Source: Codonopsis lanceolata (lineage: Eukaryota > Streptophyta > Magnoliopsida > Asterales > Campanulaceae). From it: 64,000 nt of DNA. How positions within the stretch are numbered: the stretch's first letter is position 1; every line of letters starts with the position of its first letter. Positions 1 through 11,528 of the stretch are shown in pieces. Below the pieces are notes generated by a model. It was given only the letters and a program-made list of their open reading frames with translations, searched no databases and was not told where the DNA came from. The position numbers and the translations under genes are program-made. Location: positions 59,402,744-59,466,743 of the forward strand of contig CM028381.1 of NCBI GenBank assembly GCA_013146195.2. Reading direction: 5' to 3'.

Positions 1-1186
1 CCAAAGACGACCATATTGGTCTAACTCGCAACCATATCATTCGCTCTACAAGGACCCTTAAATCACAATGTAATCAAGACTACTATGCTCGTCTAATAAT
101 AACCACAAATCAAGACTTAATATTTAGTCTCCAAAAAACACACCGGACTCAACCGTGGTCCTATTCGTCGTGTATCGTCGACATTCTCAAACAAAACTCA
201 AGAATATCAAGACTACCCCCATAGTCATAACTCCACGAGTACCTTCACGACCACGCGACCAAATTCCCTAAAAAGAGAATTCATACAATAATAATTTCTT
301 AAAGATACTCGAGACCATAGGTTGGTCTCTAATGCTCCGTGCCCTAACGGGCATGCTTTAAATCAATTTCCATGAGTCGCTCCTGACTATTCAATTCTTG
401 AGCTTCTAATAATTCATGGATACAGCTGTCTAATTAAGTAAAGTATCACCAAATGATCACCATTAAGGCCTCTAACACATCGATATCACAACGGGACACA
501 TATTTGAGGTACTCGGGTCCTCACAAACATAATCAAACGAAACCCAAACATCGTAGGAATTCAACCCAAGTTCATTAACACATTATTGAACTTATAGTGA
601 CTCCGTTGAGTCTTAACACTATGTTTCATTCTTTACACATTTCATCAATCCCAAAATTAATAATCCATTTGAATTTATAACAATTTCCCAAATCATTCGG
701 GCTTGATTCCCAAGCCCTAAAATCCATAAAATTCAACATAATTATGAATCCATTTTATACAACACATAAATCTCATTAAATCATCCTACTCATGATGTCT
801 AGCAAGTTCACACTTCTGAAAATCCACAATCCCAAGCCTAGGCATACATAAAATTCATATCATAATTATGTGTTCATTTTATACAACACATAAATCTCAT
901 TAAATCATCCTACTCATGCAAGTAGATTGCAAGTTCACACTTCCTTAGGCATACATAACATATCAAGCATTTCAATGAAGTAGATTGTTTTCCAAAAACC
1001 AAAATCAAAAGAAAGAGTAAGTAGTAACTTACTTATCTTGGATGAAAACTATAAGAAATAAAAATTGGATCGGTGAAGCTGTTCTACTCGTCGAGGGTTC
1101 CAAGAATCCGAAGATATAAGGCAATCCAACGGTTGGATCTTCATGGATCGAAGGAAGAAGAGCTAGGGCTCCAAATCTTCCATGGA

Positions 1187-1208
1187 CTCTCTCTCTCTCT
1201 CTCTCTCT
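1187..1208. repeat. (CT)n microsatellite in an LTR leader
   Basis: An uninterrupted run of 11 CT units. On the sense (minus) strand of the LTR it is a GA run just before the conserved leader. The copy at 47796-51846 has a short GA run at the same place (48968-48980), so the repeat grew from a family feature. Confidence 0.9.
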
Positions 1209-1502
1209 AACTCACTAAAGGTTGTAGCAACAAATAAGGAGGAATGGCTGCAAATGCTTGGGGGTTTGTGGTTATAACACCCACAAGGAAGGAGGGTAGG
1301 ATAGACAATACATGGGTACACTTAGTGATAGATTAGGGTGATACAACTTAGTTTAGGCTAATGATGATCAATAATGTTAACCAAACATGTTAGGAATCAA
1401 TTAGGACTAAGTAGGGTGGATTAGGGAAGGATTAGAGTGCGTTTAATAAGGGTAGATTAGGCAAAACAACCAAATTAACAAAGTTATCCGAAACCGGGTC
1501 GG

Positions 1503-1620
1503 GGCCAAGCGGTTGCTAGGTCCCTTTCTTGAGTGAGCGTTTGCTCCTATTTTCAGCCATACAACCCTACTGGAAAATGTGCGGTCGCTCAGCCCAAACA
1601 CAAAGCGAGCGCTTGGTCTA
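1503..1620 (-). promoter_or_regulatory. GC-rich paired-motif cassette of the long LTR (variant 1)
   Basis: About 680-800 bases into the LTR there are four GC-rich motifs containing GCGCTCGC, GCGACCGC, AACGCTCAC and AACCGCTTGG, in an otherwise AT-rich LTR. The position matches the GC-rich cassettes of the copies at 48550-48680, 21545-21650 and 10308-10397, but the motif sequence differs. A regulatory role is inference from position only. Confidence 0.4.
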
Positions 1621-3202
1621 AAAATGAGAAAAAGGCTTGAAATGAAGTCCAACTGACCCCCAACTCAACCCCAATCAATCCTAGAGTGAAACCACCTCCA
1701 AAACAAGTGTGAAACAAGTACGAACAATACACGAAACAACATGAAACAAAACTAAAACAAGTCATAACAACTTGCAAACGAAACAACGAATGAACTAGCA
1801 ATCAAACGAGCAATAGTATGAGACATAAAGAAAATCAAGAGGCTAAATGAATATGCTTGAATACTTCAACTAAGTTAAAGAACAACTAGGAGAATAAGAA
1901 CTCCAAAAAACGAGATGACCACTCGACTCAATCTTGAACTACGCGATAAAGACAAACGCTATATCTGAAGCTTTCATATCAACAATAGACTTAAGGAACA
2001 CCTCTAACTTGAAGTCTAACACATATAAACAAGTCCATAACAATCATATAAATACCTAGGGCCTAACCGAGGTCAGGAATATGAACAACGCAAGTAAACT
2101 ATCAACTGAGTCGCATTCCGACTAATGTCGAGTTACGACTTGTAACTTTAGCAAGTCAACAGCTATGTGACATGTAACAACAAGGTCTTGGTCATAATGT
2201 GGCTACTCTCACACCTCTAGACTCTTTCACCAACCAATCATACAACGTAAAAGGAAGAGCATGGCATACAAATCAAGTTAACCAAGAATCAGGGTGTTAC
2301 AGGTTTGGTCATCAATGTAAGTAAGTTACTAAACCCTCCTCTTTCTCTCTCTACCTCATAGTCATGCTAGGATTCTAAGGAAGGATTGTACTCGCTTCAA
2401 TGAGGTATTTCTTGTGAGAATCACAAATTTAGTTAAGTTTATCATTTATGTATATAGGGGATTGATTGTAGATGGGTTTATTGATTTTAATTGTGTCTAT
2501 TGAAGTATTTATAAGTTGAAATGCTTGTTTTTGAGTTTAAGAGCCTGGATGAATAATTAATCCTGAATTATCTTGTGACCTAGGATTGAAAGTTAATGTT
2601 TGGACTCAACGGATTTAAATAGAGTTTTTATAGGTTTATGTGAGTCCTAGGATGAAATCTTACAACGTTTGGAAACCATTGAGTTTCCTTTGCAAAATCC
2701 TGAGTTTATGACATTTTGGGTGATATTGGGTGTGTATGATAATTTTTTGATTTAGGACTTCATTATAGGTCACCATGATTGTGTTAGTATGGTCGAACAT
2801 CTTTATACGAAAATCTACAATGGTTAGAATGCAAACTAATGAGAGTGTCAGATTTTGAGAATCTTCCTTTGTGCACGATAGTGCACCGACATGTTAGAGG
2901 TTTTAAAATGTGATATTTGTTTGACTAATGGTGTAGTGGAGAACATCATTAAATAACCATTTAATTATAATTATAGTGAAGTGACCTAAGAACATTTGAA
3001 GTTTTAAGAAACTAAGTTTTAAGTCTCAAGTTATAATTGTTATACTATTTGAACATGGTCTCGAATTGGTAACTCCTGTGGTATATTTGATAAGTTGTGA
3101 ATGGTCAGTGATGTTGGTATTGTTGATAACTCATATGTGATAAATGGTCTTGAGAATAAATTGATGTCTCTACGAGAATACTTGATTATGTAGTTTTGAA
3201 CG

Positions 3203-3470
3203 GTAACAATGACTTTACTTCACAAGTCATTGTATCCTTGTGTATTTATGTGATCATGGAAGTATTGGTGAATTATGTGAATAATATGAGATCTTCTGAA
3301 TAACATGTTGTGAGGTAACAATGACTTTACTTCATAAGCCATTGTATCTTTGTGTACTTATGTGGTCATGGAATTTTAGGGAATTACGTGAACAATATGA
3401 GGTCTTGTGAATATATAACATGTTGTTAGGCAACAATGACTTTATTTTATAAGTCATTGTACCCTAAACT
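3203..3470 (+). repeat. Tandem repeat, about 113-bp unit, 2.4 copies
   Basis: Units start at about 3203, 3315 and 3430 with a GTAACAATGACTTTA-like segment. Each unit opens with an inverted pair (AATGACTT ... AAGTCATT, about 9 bases apart) able to form a hairpin. It lies inside the LTR. Confidence 0.8.
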
Positions 3471-3600
3471 GAGAATTGTGTTTGAGAACAACTGTGATTG
3501 TGAACAACCTGATAATTATGTTTGGGAACAACTGTGATTGTGAACAACCTGAGAATTTTGCTTGAGAACAACATTGTGATTGAGAATAACACCTTGTGAT
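3466..3600 (+). repeat. Tandem repeat, about 42-bp unit, 3 copies
   Basis: Repeated GAGAACAACTGTGATTGTG / GAACAACCTGA blocks, the third copy diverged. It is continuous with the preceding 113-bp array in the same LTR. Confidence 0.75.
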
Positions 3601-4994
3601 TATGTTGAGCATCAAATGACCCTCTGACTGGGTCACGGGGCAGAGTGCAGTATCGGTTAACAACGGAGTTTGATTGGGCTCAAGCCCTTAGTCATGGCCA
3701 TGATTGAAGTTATGACTACCTGCACTCTTGATGTAGTGGCTCTACTTTGTGTTTTGGGGTATTCAATCACGGACTGCCAGGATTGTAGGTACCTGGCCTC
3801 ATGATTGACTTCCCGGGATGATTTGTGAGTAATTTGTATTCGTGTTCAAGATAACAAGTGGTGTATGGGGGTTGCGGCCGATTGGAGATGTATCTCAATC
3901 ATGTATCCTAATCGTGTGAAATAATTGATTATATGTGAATCTTCATTTGTGCTCTGATTAGCTTGATTCTAGGTGATTCTCCTGGTGACATATGGAAATC
4001 ATATTGTACGGTTGAGTAGTCCCTATGAATCGTTATATTCATATCTTGCGTGAACAATGCTGATTATTTATGTGAATATCATGGCATATTGGAAATTATA
4101 TCATATGGTTGAATAATCCCTGTGAAATGTTACGTTGAGTATCAATGTGATTTCCATATTATATTTATATGTGAGAATCATACAGTATGGTGAACAATCT
4201 CCTGAAGGGACACTGTATTTATGTCTTAAATGATCTTTATGGATATCTATATGGACACCATGTTATATTCACACGCTACATGCTATAGTATTGTTGCTAG
4301 TAACTTACTTAGTCTTGATGACTAATTATGTACTTTGACTTCTTATTGTGCGGTTTGATCCTAGCTCGAGTAGAGGTCGAGTTGATCGTAGTAATAGATG
4401 TGAGCTATTTGTTTGATAGCTTGTGTAGAGGTCGAGTAGTTCGTTGAGATGATAGCCATCCTTCCCGAGTCGTAACTCGTGGAGCCTCGTTATTAATTTT
4501 GGTTTTAGTAGTTCAGTTTCAATTAGAACGATTGTGTATAAAGTCATATAGATTTTATAATTGTGTAGAGTTGCTCTTAGTTGTATTGTAGCCTATGTTT
4601 GGGGCCGACATGTTCTGTCGAGCCATTGTACCGCATTATATTATTAATTTAGTTGTCTCCCGGGCACGCAGTAGCTTCGGGGCATTCAATATCTTTGTTG
4701 TTGTGTGAGATATGGACTATTAGTTTAGTATTGGGTTCCGGTTGTACGTCGCAGATGATCTGGCCTTGTATTACAATTTTTATGTAGCAGGTGGTTTTAC
4801 TGTTTGTGTGCATTGTTACGGCACGCGGGTTAAAGTTTTAGGCCAAGAGATTAACTATCTCTTTGGTTGTTCCTAGCTTAGAGCTTGATAGCTCAGGCAT
4901 CTATTGTTGTTGCTTCCGTATTTGTTCTCATTCGTTGGTTTCTAGTGGCACGACCTTGGGATTCTGCCTTAGAGTCCGGGTTGGGGATGTTACA

Positions 4995-6925
4995 AGTTAA
5001 TGGCTTTAAGTAATTATGAGGAGATTGTTGAAACATAATTGTTTAGAATTACTTCAATCGATTAATTAGACTTTATGGAATTAATAATTAGTAAGGACTC
5101 ATAGAAACTCACCAACTGAATTTAGATCACTCTAATAGATATATCTAAGTGAAATTCAATAGGTTGAGTTAATTAAGTCTTGCATGTTTAGAACAATAGT
5201 TAGTTGTTAATTAAAATCAAATTGATTAGACTTTCGCAAGTCTAAAGTTCTTCCTGCTGAAGTTCAGCAGGTAGACTTACAACTAATGTTTTGCCATGTT
5301 AAGCAAGATAAAATAAACATAGACTAAGGTAGGCAGTTTTCACAAATCCTATTCATCTATCTGCCATGACTTAGTCATCAACAGCTAGCTAGCTGCTGAT
5401 CCCCTTACCTAACAGTTATAGTTTCCTAAAAATAGTTTCTTACACCTATTGTTATCTAAAATTCAGTTTTCAGCCGCTATGCTTTCTTATACCTAAATCC
5501 CTATCTGTTGAAAACCGTACTCTGTTCAAACAATGCGCTTCAATCTAATTACAAAATTAATGCTTTCAAAATTTCCTAAAATAATATTTTAGAAAGTGCA
5601 TGGACTTCACATTCGTTTAAACACTTGGCTAAAAATTAGCCTTCCGTTAAAAGATAAACCCTTCTGATGTAAGCTAAAGTAATCAGTAGATAGCATCTGT
5701 TGATAATCAATGGAAGTCGCAACTTTAAAAGATAATCTATCTACTCTCACGCATTTAATTTTTGGCCATCTAATTTCATACGTTAAACTGTTCAAAAGGA
5801 GACTTTTTGTAATCTCATTAAATTACTCAACAGTTTATCATTACATTAAACGTTTAACGGTGTATCATATTTTCTAGCTAAACCACTCTCTTTATTATCT
5901 CATGCTAGAGATACATACTCGCCTTATTTTATGCAAAAATATATCTAACCTCTATCTATGAGTTTGTGATCTTATGATAGGTGATATCTTCCGAATCAGA
6001 AATCCTCTTCAAGATCTCCAAGGTTTAAAATATAGATTTGATCATCACTCTTAAAATATTATCCTTGCTCTCCAACGGCTCCAAACTCAAGCCTTCTATT
6101 TAAAGACGCTGATGCAAGGATTGAAGATGAAGAACTGGGTAGAAACATTACACTTATCCCTTCAAGATACTCCTTCCTTGAAATGTTCCAGTTCTCATGA
6201 TAGAAGATATAAGAGAACAGAGGATAAAAGGTTTGAAGAAATCATTCATCACTCAAATGATATTCCTTCTTTGATTTGCTTCAATCTAGGGCTGGACACT
6301 CATCTGATTCCTTCAAGAAATTCTTCCCTTGATGTGGAGTCCTTAAACAATTACTAGATGTTCTTTCACCTTTTATTCCTTTTTAGTTCTTATTTTGAAA
6401 ATCATTGTATTCTTCCATACTTATTTCTAATCTTAAAAGAATACTCGGTTGTTGCATGAGTATGATTGTTGCTCAATCATCCTCCTCAAACACTAGTTTT
6501 TGTTGTATACAGATCCGTTAGTGACACTCAGAATTTCAGTATATTTACTGCACTTCAAAATTCAAGTTTGACCAACTTGGTAGTGGACGTAGCAGTTTTA
6601 ACACTGTGAACCACACCAAACACTTTGTTATTCTATTTGCAGTTTTTACTATTTATACACTTAAGTAACTTCTATCTACTTAAGTATTTAACAGTTACAT
6701 TCCTGAATTATTTACATAGTTGATCTTATATATTGTACTTCAATTTAGTCCCTATACTTCAGTGATCAAAATAAAACCAAACCAAACTGTTATACGCTTA
6801 GCAGCTGCTTCCTGCTGATTTTACATTAGCTGTTGAAAAACTTATCTTTTCCACTGTAACTTTTAAAGGTTTTCAAAATAACCCTTAAAGTTTTTAAAAG
6901 GCTATTCACCCCCCTCTAGTTTGCA
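4995..6925 (+). mobile_element. Probable Ty1/copia (Sire/Maximus-like) LTR with a short 3' internal stub
   Basis: The purine-rich ATGAGGAGAT at 5017-5026 resembles a polypurine tract and is followed by TGTTGAAAC (5026), a typical copia LTR start. The right end carries the C-rich TATTCACCCCCCTCTAG (6903-6919), a signature of Sire/Maximus LTR ends, and TTTGCA at 6925. The interval separates two long-LTR gypsy pieces. No copia protein is visible. The 81-aa open frame at 6112-6357 shows no recognisable domain and is treated as chance. The exact ends and the lineage are inferred. Confidence 0.45.
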
Positions 6926-6937
6926 GTTATCCATTAG

Positions 6938-7655
6938 CCACGTTGAGGCCGAGTAGATCATGTCTGTAGCTGTGCAAAGTGGATTGATAGCTAAGTTGAG
7001 ATTGTGTGGTTCGTGATTGTCACAATTGTTGTTTCTTCTTAGTCATAAGTCATGGAGTCCTGTCTAGCATTGTATTGTTATTATTATTTTGTCCTTCTTT
7101 TCTATTAAGGACGATGTGGGTAAAGTTATATAAACTTTACAGTTGGGTAGTATTCTTAGTCTTATTGTACTTTCTAGTCACCGACTATTGTAGTCGAGCG
7201 TGTATATTTCACTCTATAGTATTGGTTTTAGTTGTTTCCTGGGCAAGCAGTAGCTTCGGGGCATTCAGTATTCTTGTCATTATAATTGTTTTGTTACCCG
7301 ACATGTTATAGCCATTGGGTCTTGTTGTATATTAGGTTGGTTTTTTGTTGAAACACTGGACTGGAGTGCCGATGGTTTGTTCTCTGTCTGCAATGCTACG
7401 ACACGTGAGTTTTGCTTTTCCCTTGTTGAGAAAATCGTCTCTCTTGGTTTCCTTTAGTAGTGGTTTCGAGCTTAATAACTCGGGGCTTCACTCTATCAAT
7501 GCTTCTGCATCCTCTGTTTTCGTTGACCCGTATTTTTAGTATGACTTCACCATCTTGTTTAGAGCTTATTAGCTCGATTTTCTGACTTGCATTCTTTTTT
7601 ATCAAGTGCTTGTCCTCTGTTTGTCTTCGTTTCAGTGGCACGACCTCGGGATTCT
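6938..7655 (+). mobile_element. 3'-terminal fragment of the long-LTR gypsy family
   Basis: Aligns by eye with 4370-4985 and 51110-51830: GAGGCCGAGTAGATC, TAGCTTCGGGGCATTCA (7250), GGAGTGCCGATGGTTTGT (7364), GCAATGCTACGACACG (7390) and GGCACGACCTCGGGATTCT (7637). The last 25-30 bases of the LTR, including the terminal GTTACA, are missing. The sequence runs straight into LTR 5' sequence at 7656. Confidence 0.65.
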
Positions 7656-8450
7656 ATTTGACCTTCTCATTTTACGTGTCGTTTAAACGTAGCCTCGCTT
7701 ACTTGACTTGGGGAGAGAACCTTGGTTTGTGTAGGTAGGCTATCTAGAAGCCAATACCTTAGTTCTATATGTCCCATATACAAGTCGTAAACTGACGCTG
7801 TTCGTTACTTGACTCTGTTGAGAGTTTTCTCGCGTAGTTCTTTCCTGTGACCTCAGTTGTACCCCAGGTCATTCCTCCATTTATCTTGAGGTTTTATTGA
7901 CCCTCCTAAGGCCTTAGTACACATCTTTTATGCTTGTTTGAGTTCCATTTACCCAATGTATACTTCGCCTTCAGTCCTAGACCCATTTGGCTTTGTTTTA
8001 CACTAAAATCCTTGTTCAGACTTGACCACCGAACCTTCTGGGAAATGTTCGGCCCAACCACCCGAATAGTTAGTTTTCCCTGTTACGAGCAGATGACTTC
8101 CAAACTCGATTTTTGACGTGAAATTCCTATTCTAGCCTTATTTAACCCTTGACCCTTCACCCATTTGAGGGTATTTTAGTCCTTAAACCTCTTTATAACC
8201 CCTTACACTCTTTCCCTTGTACGTCTTTCGCAACATATATCGACCTTGTGTAAGTAATTGATTTTGAACTCCGTCGAATTTCATTTATTCTTACTCAACA
8301 TTATGCTTCTTCGTTAAATCTCACATACTTGTTAAAGTCTCATGTGAGATACTATTTTTGATACATAAACTCATTATTGATTATGCTTGGGTTTGAAAAA
8401 ATTATTTATTTTCTTTAAAAGTTTCTACCTTTATGACTAAGTCAAAAAAC

Positions 8451-8612
8451 CTAGTCACGGGTTAATGTGACCTTTCGATTTATCTAGTCACGGGATAATG
8501 TGACCTTTCGATACACGTACCTAGTCACGAGTTAATGTGACCTTTAGATTTACCTAGTCACGGGTTAATGTGAACTTTCGTTTTACCTAGTCATAGGTTA
8601 ATATGACCTTTC
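8451..8612 (+). repeat. Minisatellite, 33-38 bp unit, 5 copies
   Basis: Each unit carries CTAGTCACGGGTTAATGTGAC, in which GTCAC and GTGAC are inverted around GGGTTAAT, so each unit can form a small hairpin. The units differ at a few positions. Confidence 0.85.
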
Positions 8613-8751
8613 GAAGCCTTTTAACCACTAGACACATGGTTAGTTATCCGGATATACTCTTTAAAAACCTTCACCCTTATGGGTCTTTAGAATCTTTCGG
8701 AACATTGCTCGAACAGGTCTTTGACCTCTTATGTGATCTTCGCATCTGTGA

Positions 8752-8945
8752 GTCGTCCGTTGTTTCCAGCTGGTATGGGACGGTTGGTGAAAATTGGACT
8801 ACTCGAGTCGTCTTTTTCTTTATTATCTTTCATTTGGAATCTTAAATATTAATCTGTAAGTCGTCCAATGTCGCCAGCTGGTATGGGACGGTTTGATTAC
8901 TCAAGTCGTTTGTTATCGCTAGCTGGTATGGGACGGTTGTTGACA
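8752..8945 (+). repeat. Minisatellite with CCAGCTGGTATGGGACGG core, 3 copies
   Basis: Three diverged copies of a block with CAAGTCGT...AGCTGGTATGGGACGG at about 8752, 8852 and 8905, separated by unrelated AT-rich spacers. The core contains the palindrome CAGCTG. Confidence 0.75.
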
Positions 8946-9472
8946 ATGGGATTATTCAAGACGTTTGTTGTATCTTTATCCTTCACATGGAATTCTGAAA
9001 ATATATTTAAAATTTGAATAGTTGAACTTTTGACTATTTGAATTTCGCATTATAGATATTTGAACTTTCGATTTTGATTCCTTGATTTATTTCGATCAAC
9101 TCCTCCTTAGTAACCAGAGAGGTTGTATATGAACTTGCTAAGCATTGTTCGCTAACCCTTTCTTATTCTTTCTCTTCCAGGTGACATTTAGCTTTGCTAG
9201 ATTAATTATTTCGAGTAGATGAATGAAGATGATCAAAGATAATTTAGACATATATAATTCATTCTTACTTTGAAAGTTTTATTAATTTTAATTAGTCTTA
9301 TATTGGTTTTCGTTTCAGACATTTGGTGGTTGTATTTTAGTTACAATTGAGGGATATTAATGTTGATTAATTATTAGTGTTGGGATTTATAATGGTTTTA
9401 AGTATTGATTTTTAGTGATGTGGCCAAACTGTGGGACCGCGGTGTCGGTATCGAGTTTGGGGCGTCACAGAG

Positions 9473-9484
9473 TGGTATCAGAGC
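9473..9484 (+). promoter_or_regulatory. Primer binding site (initiator-Met tRNA)
   Basis: TGGTATCAGAGC is complementary to the 3' end of plant initiator-Met tRNA and lies 3 bases after the LTR end GTCACA. This fixes the orientation (plus) and the LTR boundary. Confidence 0.9.
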
Positions 9485-9571
9485 TTATGCTTCAAATCCA
9501 ATTGGTCTTAGCATTTAAGAATGAAATAGTAGGCTTTATTTGACACTTACTCGTTTTTTTATCAGTATCAA

Positions 9572-9678
9572 ATGGCATGTAGAGGAGGACGTACCGTAAC
9601 CGAGGCCATGGTCGCGGTCGAGGAAACAAGGGAGGAAGAGTAGTAGAGGACTCCATTTTCGAGAGTGTGAGGGAACAA
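9572..9678 (+). pseudogene. Truncated gag start (Arg/Gly-rich), Tekay-like
   Basis: About 100 bases after the PBS there is a short stretch that in one frame is rich in Arg and Gly (RNRGHGRGRG-like), as in the N-terminus of Tekay-clade gag. It has an early in-frame stop (TAG at about 9580) and is cut at 9678 by the start of another LTR. No CA/NC domain survives. The clade is inferred from the R/G-rich start together with the iMet PBS. Confidence 0.5.
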
Positions 9679-11528
9679 TGTGAGAACCCAAAACCTACTT
9701 GTATAACATGTCTTCTATACTTGCTTAATATGCTCATTATGTGCCTTAACATGTTCTAGAGTTCATGTTATCCATAACATTCTTGCATTAGGTCAATCAT
9801 GATCGTAGTTGCTTGTATGCCTTCTATAGGTTTCATGATTCGTTATACTTGCTTCGTGTATCGTATTAGTCCTTAACTAAGCCCTACTAGGGCCTTAGTA
9901 CCTTTATAACATGTTTTATAACTTCAATCTTGGTCATTGTACGCTTGGTTGAGAGTTCAGAAGCCTTCTTGCTTCATTTGACCTTTTGACTCTTTGGGTC
10001 TCTCGGTTTGTCTTTCCTTCCCTCGTTTCGTGTCTTTGAGACTCGTGAGATGCTAACTTGAATCCTAGACCTTTTATTCTAGTCCTAAACATGTTTAAGA
10101 ATGTTCATTCATGCTTGTTGTATCCTTGTTTAACTCGTTGTTTATTCGTTTGATGTTCGTTGCAAGTTTCGCCCTTCATTCCTCCTTGTTTTGGGTAATG
10201 TTCGAACCTGTTCCGATTGTGTTTTGAGTGTTGGTTTATCCCCCTTGAATTTCTTGGGTTGTTTGGGGGTCATTCTAGGCCAAATTTGAGGGTTTTTCAA
10301 CCTGGAGACCTTGCGGATGCAAGGTGGTTTGGGCTTGCCCTCGCATGGAGGGCAGCAGCTTGGGAAGTGAGTTTTGGAGACCTTGCGGGGGTAAGGTGGA
10401 AGGGCCATGCGGCCGCAAGCTCATATGTTCCTCCATTACGGGATTTTGAATCCTGATTAGTTTTGTCTTGGACATTTGACCATTTGTATGACCCAAATCA
10501 ACCCCCAACTTGACCCTTGACCCTTTTGAGCCTATTTTCAGCCCTTGGATGTGTTTTAATCAAGGGTACTCTTTCATCCACCAATGAGAAGCCTAATAAC
10601 TCTTATCTTGGATTGACCCTTTTGTGACTTCAACCTTCCCTAACCTCTAACTTGACAGCCATTTTTTCCTCCATCCTCCATTGTTGAGCTAGGTTCTAAG
10701 AGAGAGAAAGCTTGGAATCTCTACCTTGGTTGCTTGATTGCCGGAGATCCAGCCATCCGTTTTTTAATCAGAGACCACCGAATCGAAGCTCTTGCTCTCT
10801 AGTTTAATAATCCTTTCTTTGTTTTAACATGCAACTATTGGATTTCGAATAAGGTAAGCTATTGATTCCCCTTAGGATGTATGTTAGAAATGTCATGCTA
10901 TCCCCTTTTTCTCATGATTCTCATGCTCCTACCATGTCTATACTATGTTTGATGATGATTTGAGTTTATGGGATTTTTGAGTGATATGGTCATCTTGTTG
11001 TTTTAGCCCTAAGCCTAGAATTAAAAGTGTTCTATGCCTCATTTGGAATAACTATTGTTCTTGGACAATTGACTTTTAATAACTTTTAGAATTTACGATT
11101 CTAGGGTTCCATAAATTATGAATTGATGATAATTCTTGGCTATGGTTATTATTTAGATTAATGACCTAGTCTATCCTATACGAGAATTTAGAAAAGAGTT
11201 TTGAATATAATTAATTTTTAAACTCTATTGGACGAATTTATAGAGACGACTCAACGGAGTCCATTTTAGTGAGCCATTGAACAATACCGACTCAATGATC
11301 AATCCCTACGACGTTCTAAGCACGTTTCACTAAGAATATTAATTCGAGACACTTGAATTGGATTGACTACCATGCTTGATTTTAAATGTCATATAATAGA
11401 ATGCCTATTTGACATGTTAAGTTCGCTCTTGTCGAACTCAATCCTACTTGATTTATTGATGAGAATAATTACTTGTCATAAACGAGATCGCTCTTGTCGA
11501 CCTTGTTCTCTACTTGAGAATTTGTTAA
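9679..11528 (+). mobile_element. 5' part of another long LTR, interrupted by CACTA DNA
   Basis: Starts with TGTGAGAACCC inside the gag stub. It has the family layout: GC-rich cassette at 10308-10397, leader with GAGAGAGAAAG (10691) and CCGGAGATCC (10741), and splice-donor-like AAGGTAAGC (10852-10860). The block GACTCAACGGAGTCC...GAACAATACCGACTC (11248-11294) recurs at 35943-35990. It stops abruptly at the CACTA end at 11529. No continuation was recognised further right. Confidence 0.65.
10308..10397. promoter_or_regulatory. Pair of ACCTTGCGNNCGCAAGGT palindromes in the LTR
   Basis: Near-copies of one 18-bp imperfect palindrome at 10308-10325 and 10380-10397, about 630-720 bases into the LTR. 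The same palindrome is repeated in the Athila element (25114-25276 and 32468-32602). Its function is unknown. It may be a protein-binding or cruciform element upstream of the promoter (inference). Confidence 0.5.

Larger units (their letters stand above)
1..2303 (-). mobile_element. 5' part of a long-LTR Ty3/gypsy (Tekay-like) LTR, cut by the window edge
   Basis: On the minus strand the piece starts at 2303 with TGTAACACCCTG, a TG start typical of this kind of LTR. It is collinear with the LTRs at 47796-51846 and 17870-22323. Shared landmarks are a GACTTGCTAAAGT..CAAGTCG block near 2140, a leader ending in ACCCTCGACGAGTAGAAC (about 1075-1100) and a splice-donor-like AAGTAAGTTAC (about 1026-1036). 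It has no coding potential. It abuts the plus-strand LTR piece at 2304, which suggests insertion into that older copy, but the left end lies outside the window so this cannot be tested. The lineage is inferred from the related copy with a tRNA-iMet PBS at 9473. Confidence 0.7.
2304..4994 (+). mobile_element. 3' part of a long-LTR Ty3/gypsy LTR
   Basis: It begins at the splice-donor-like AAGTAAGTTACT (2318) that lies mid-LTR in related copies. It ends with GGCACGACCTTGGG, then GGGTTGGGGATGTTACA at 4994, which mirrors the TGTAACA-type start. The stretch 4330-4994 aligns by eye with 6938-7655 and 51110-51846, including the recurrent TAGCTTCGGGGCATTCA block at 4670. It is non-coding. No PBS follows the end, so this is a fragment and not an intact 5' LTR. 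Confidence 0.65.
7656..9469 (+). mobile_element. Tekay-like LTR (first bases missing), 3' end next to a tRNA-iMet PBS
   Basis: 7660-8220 matches the 5' part of the minus-strand LTR ending at 22323 (for example CTTACTTGACTTGGGG at 7698 and GACGCTGTTCGTTACTTGAC at 7794). The middle differs and holds two minisatellites. The end GGGGCGTCACA at 9469 is followed after 3 bases by a PBS, so this is a genuine 5' LTR end. At about 1.8 kb it is much shorter than the 4-4.5 kb relatives, either a subfamily difference or an internal deletion. Confidence 0.7.
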
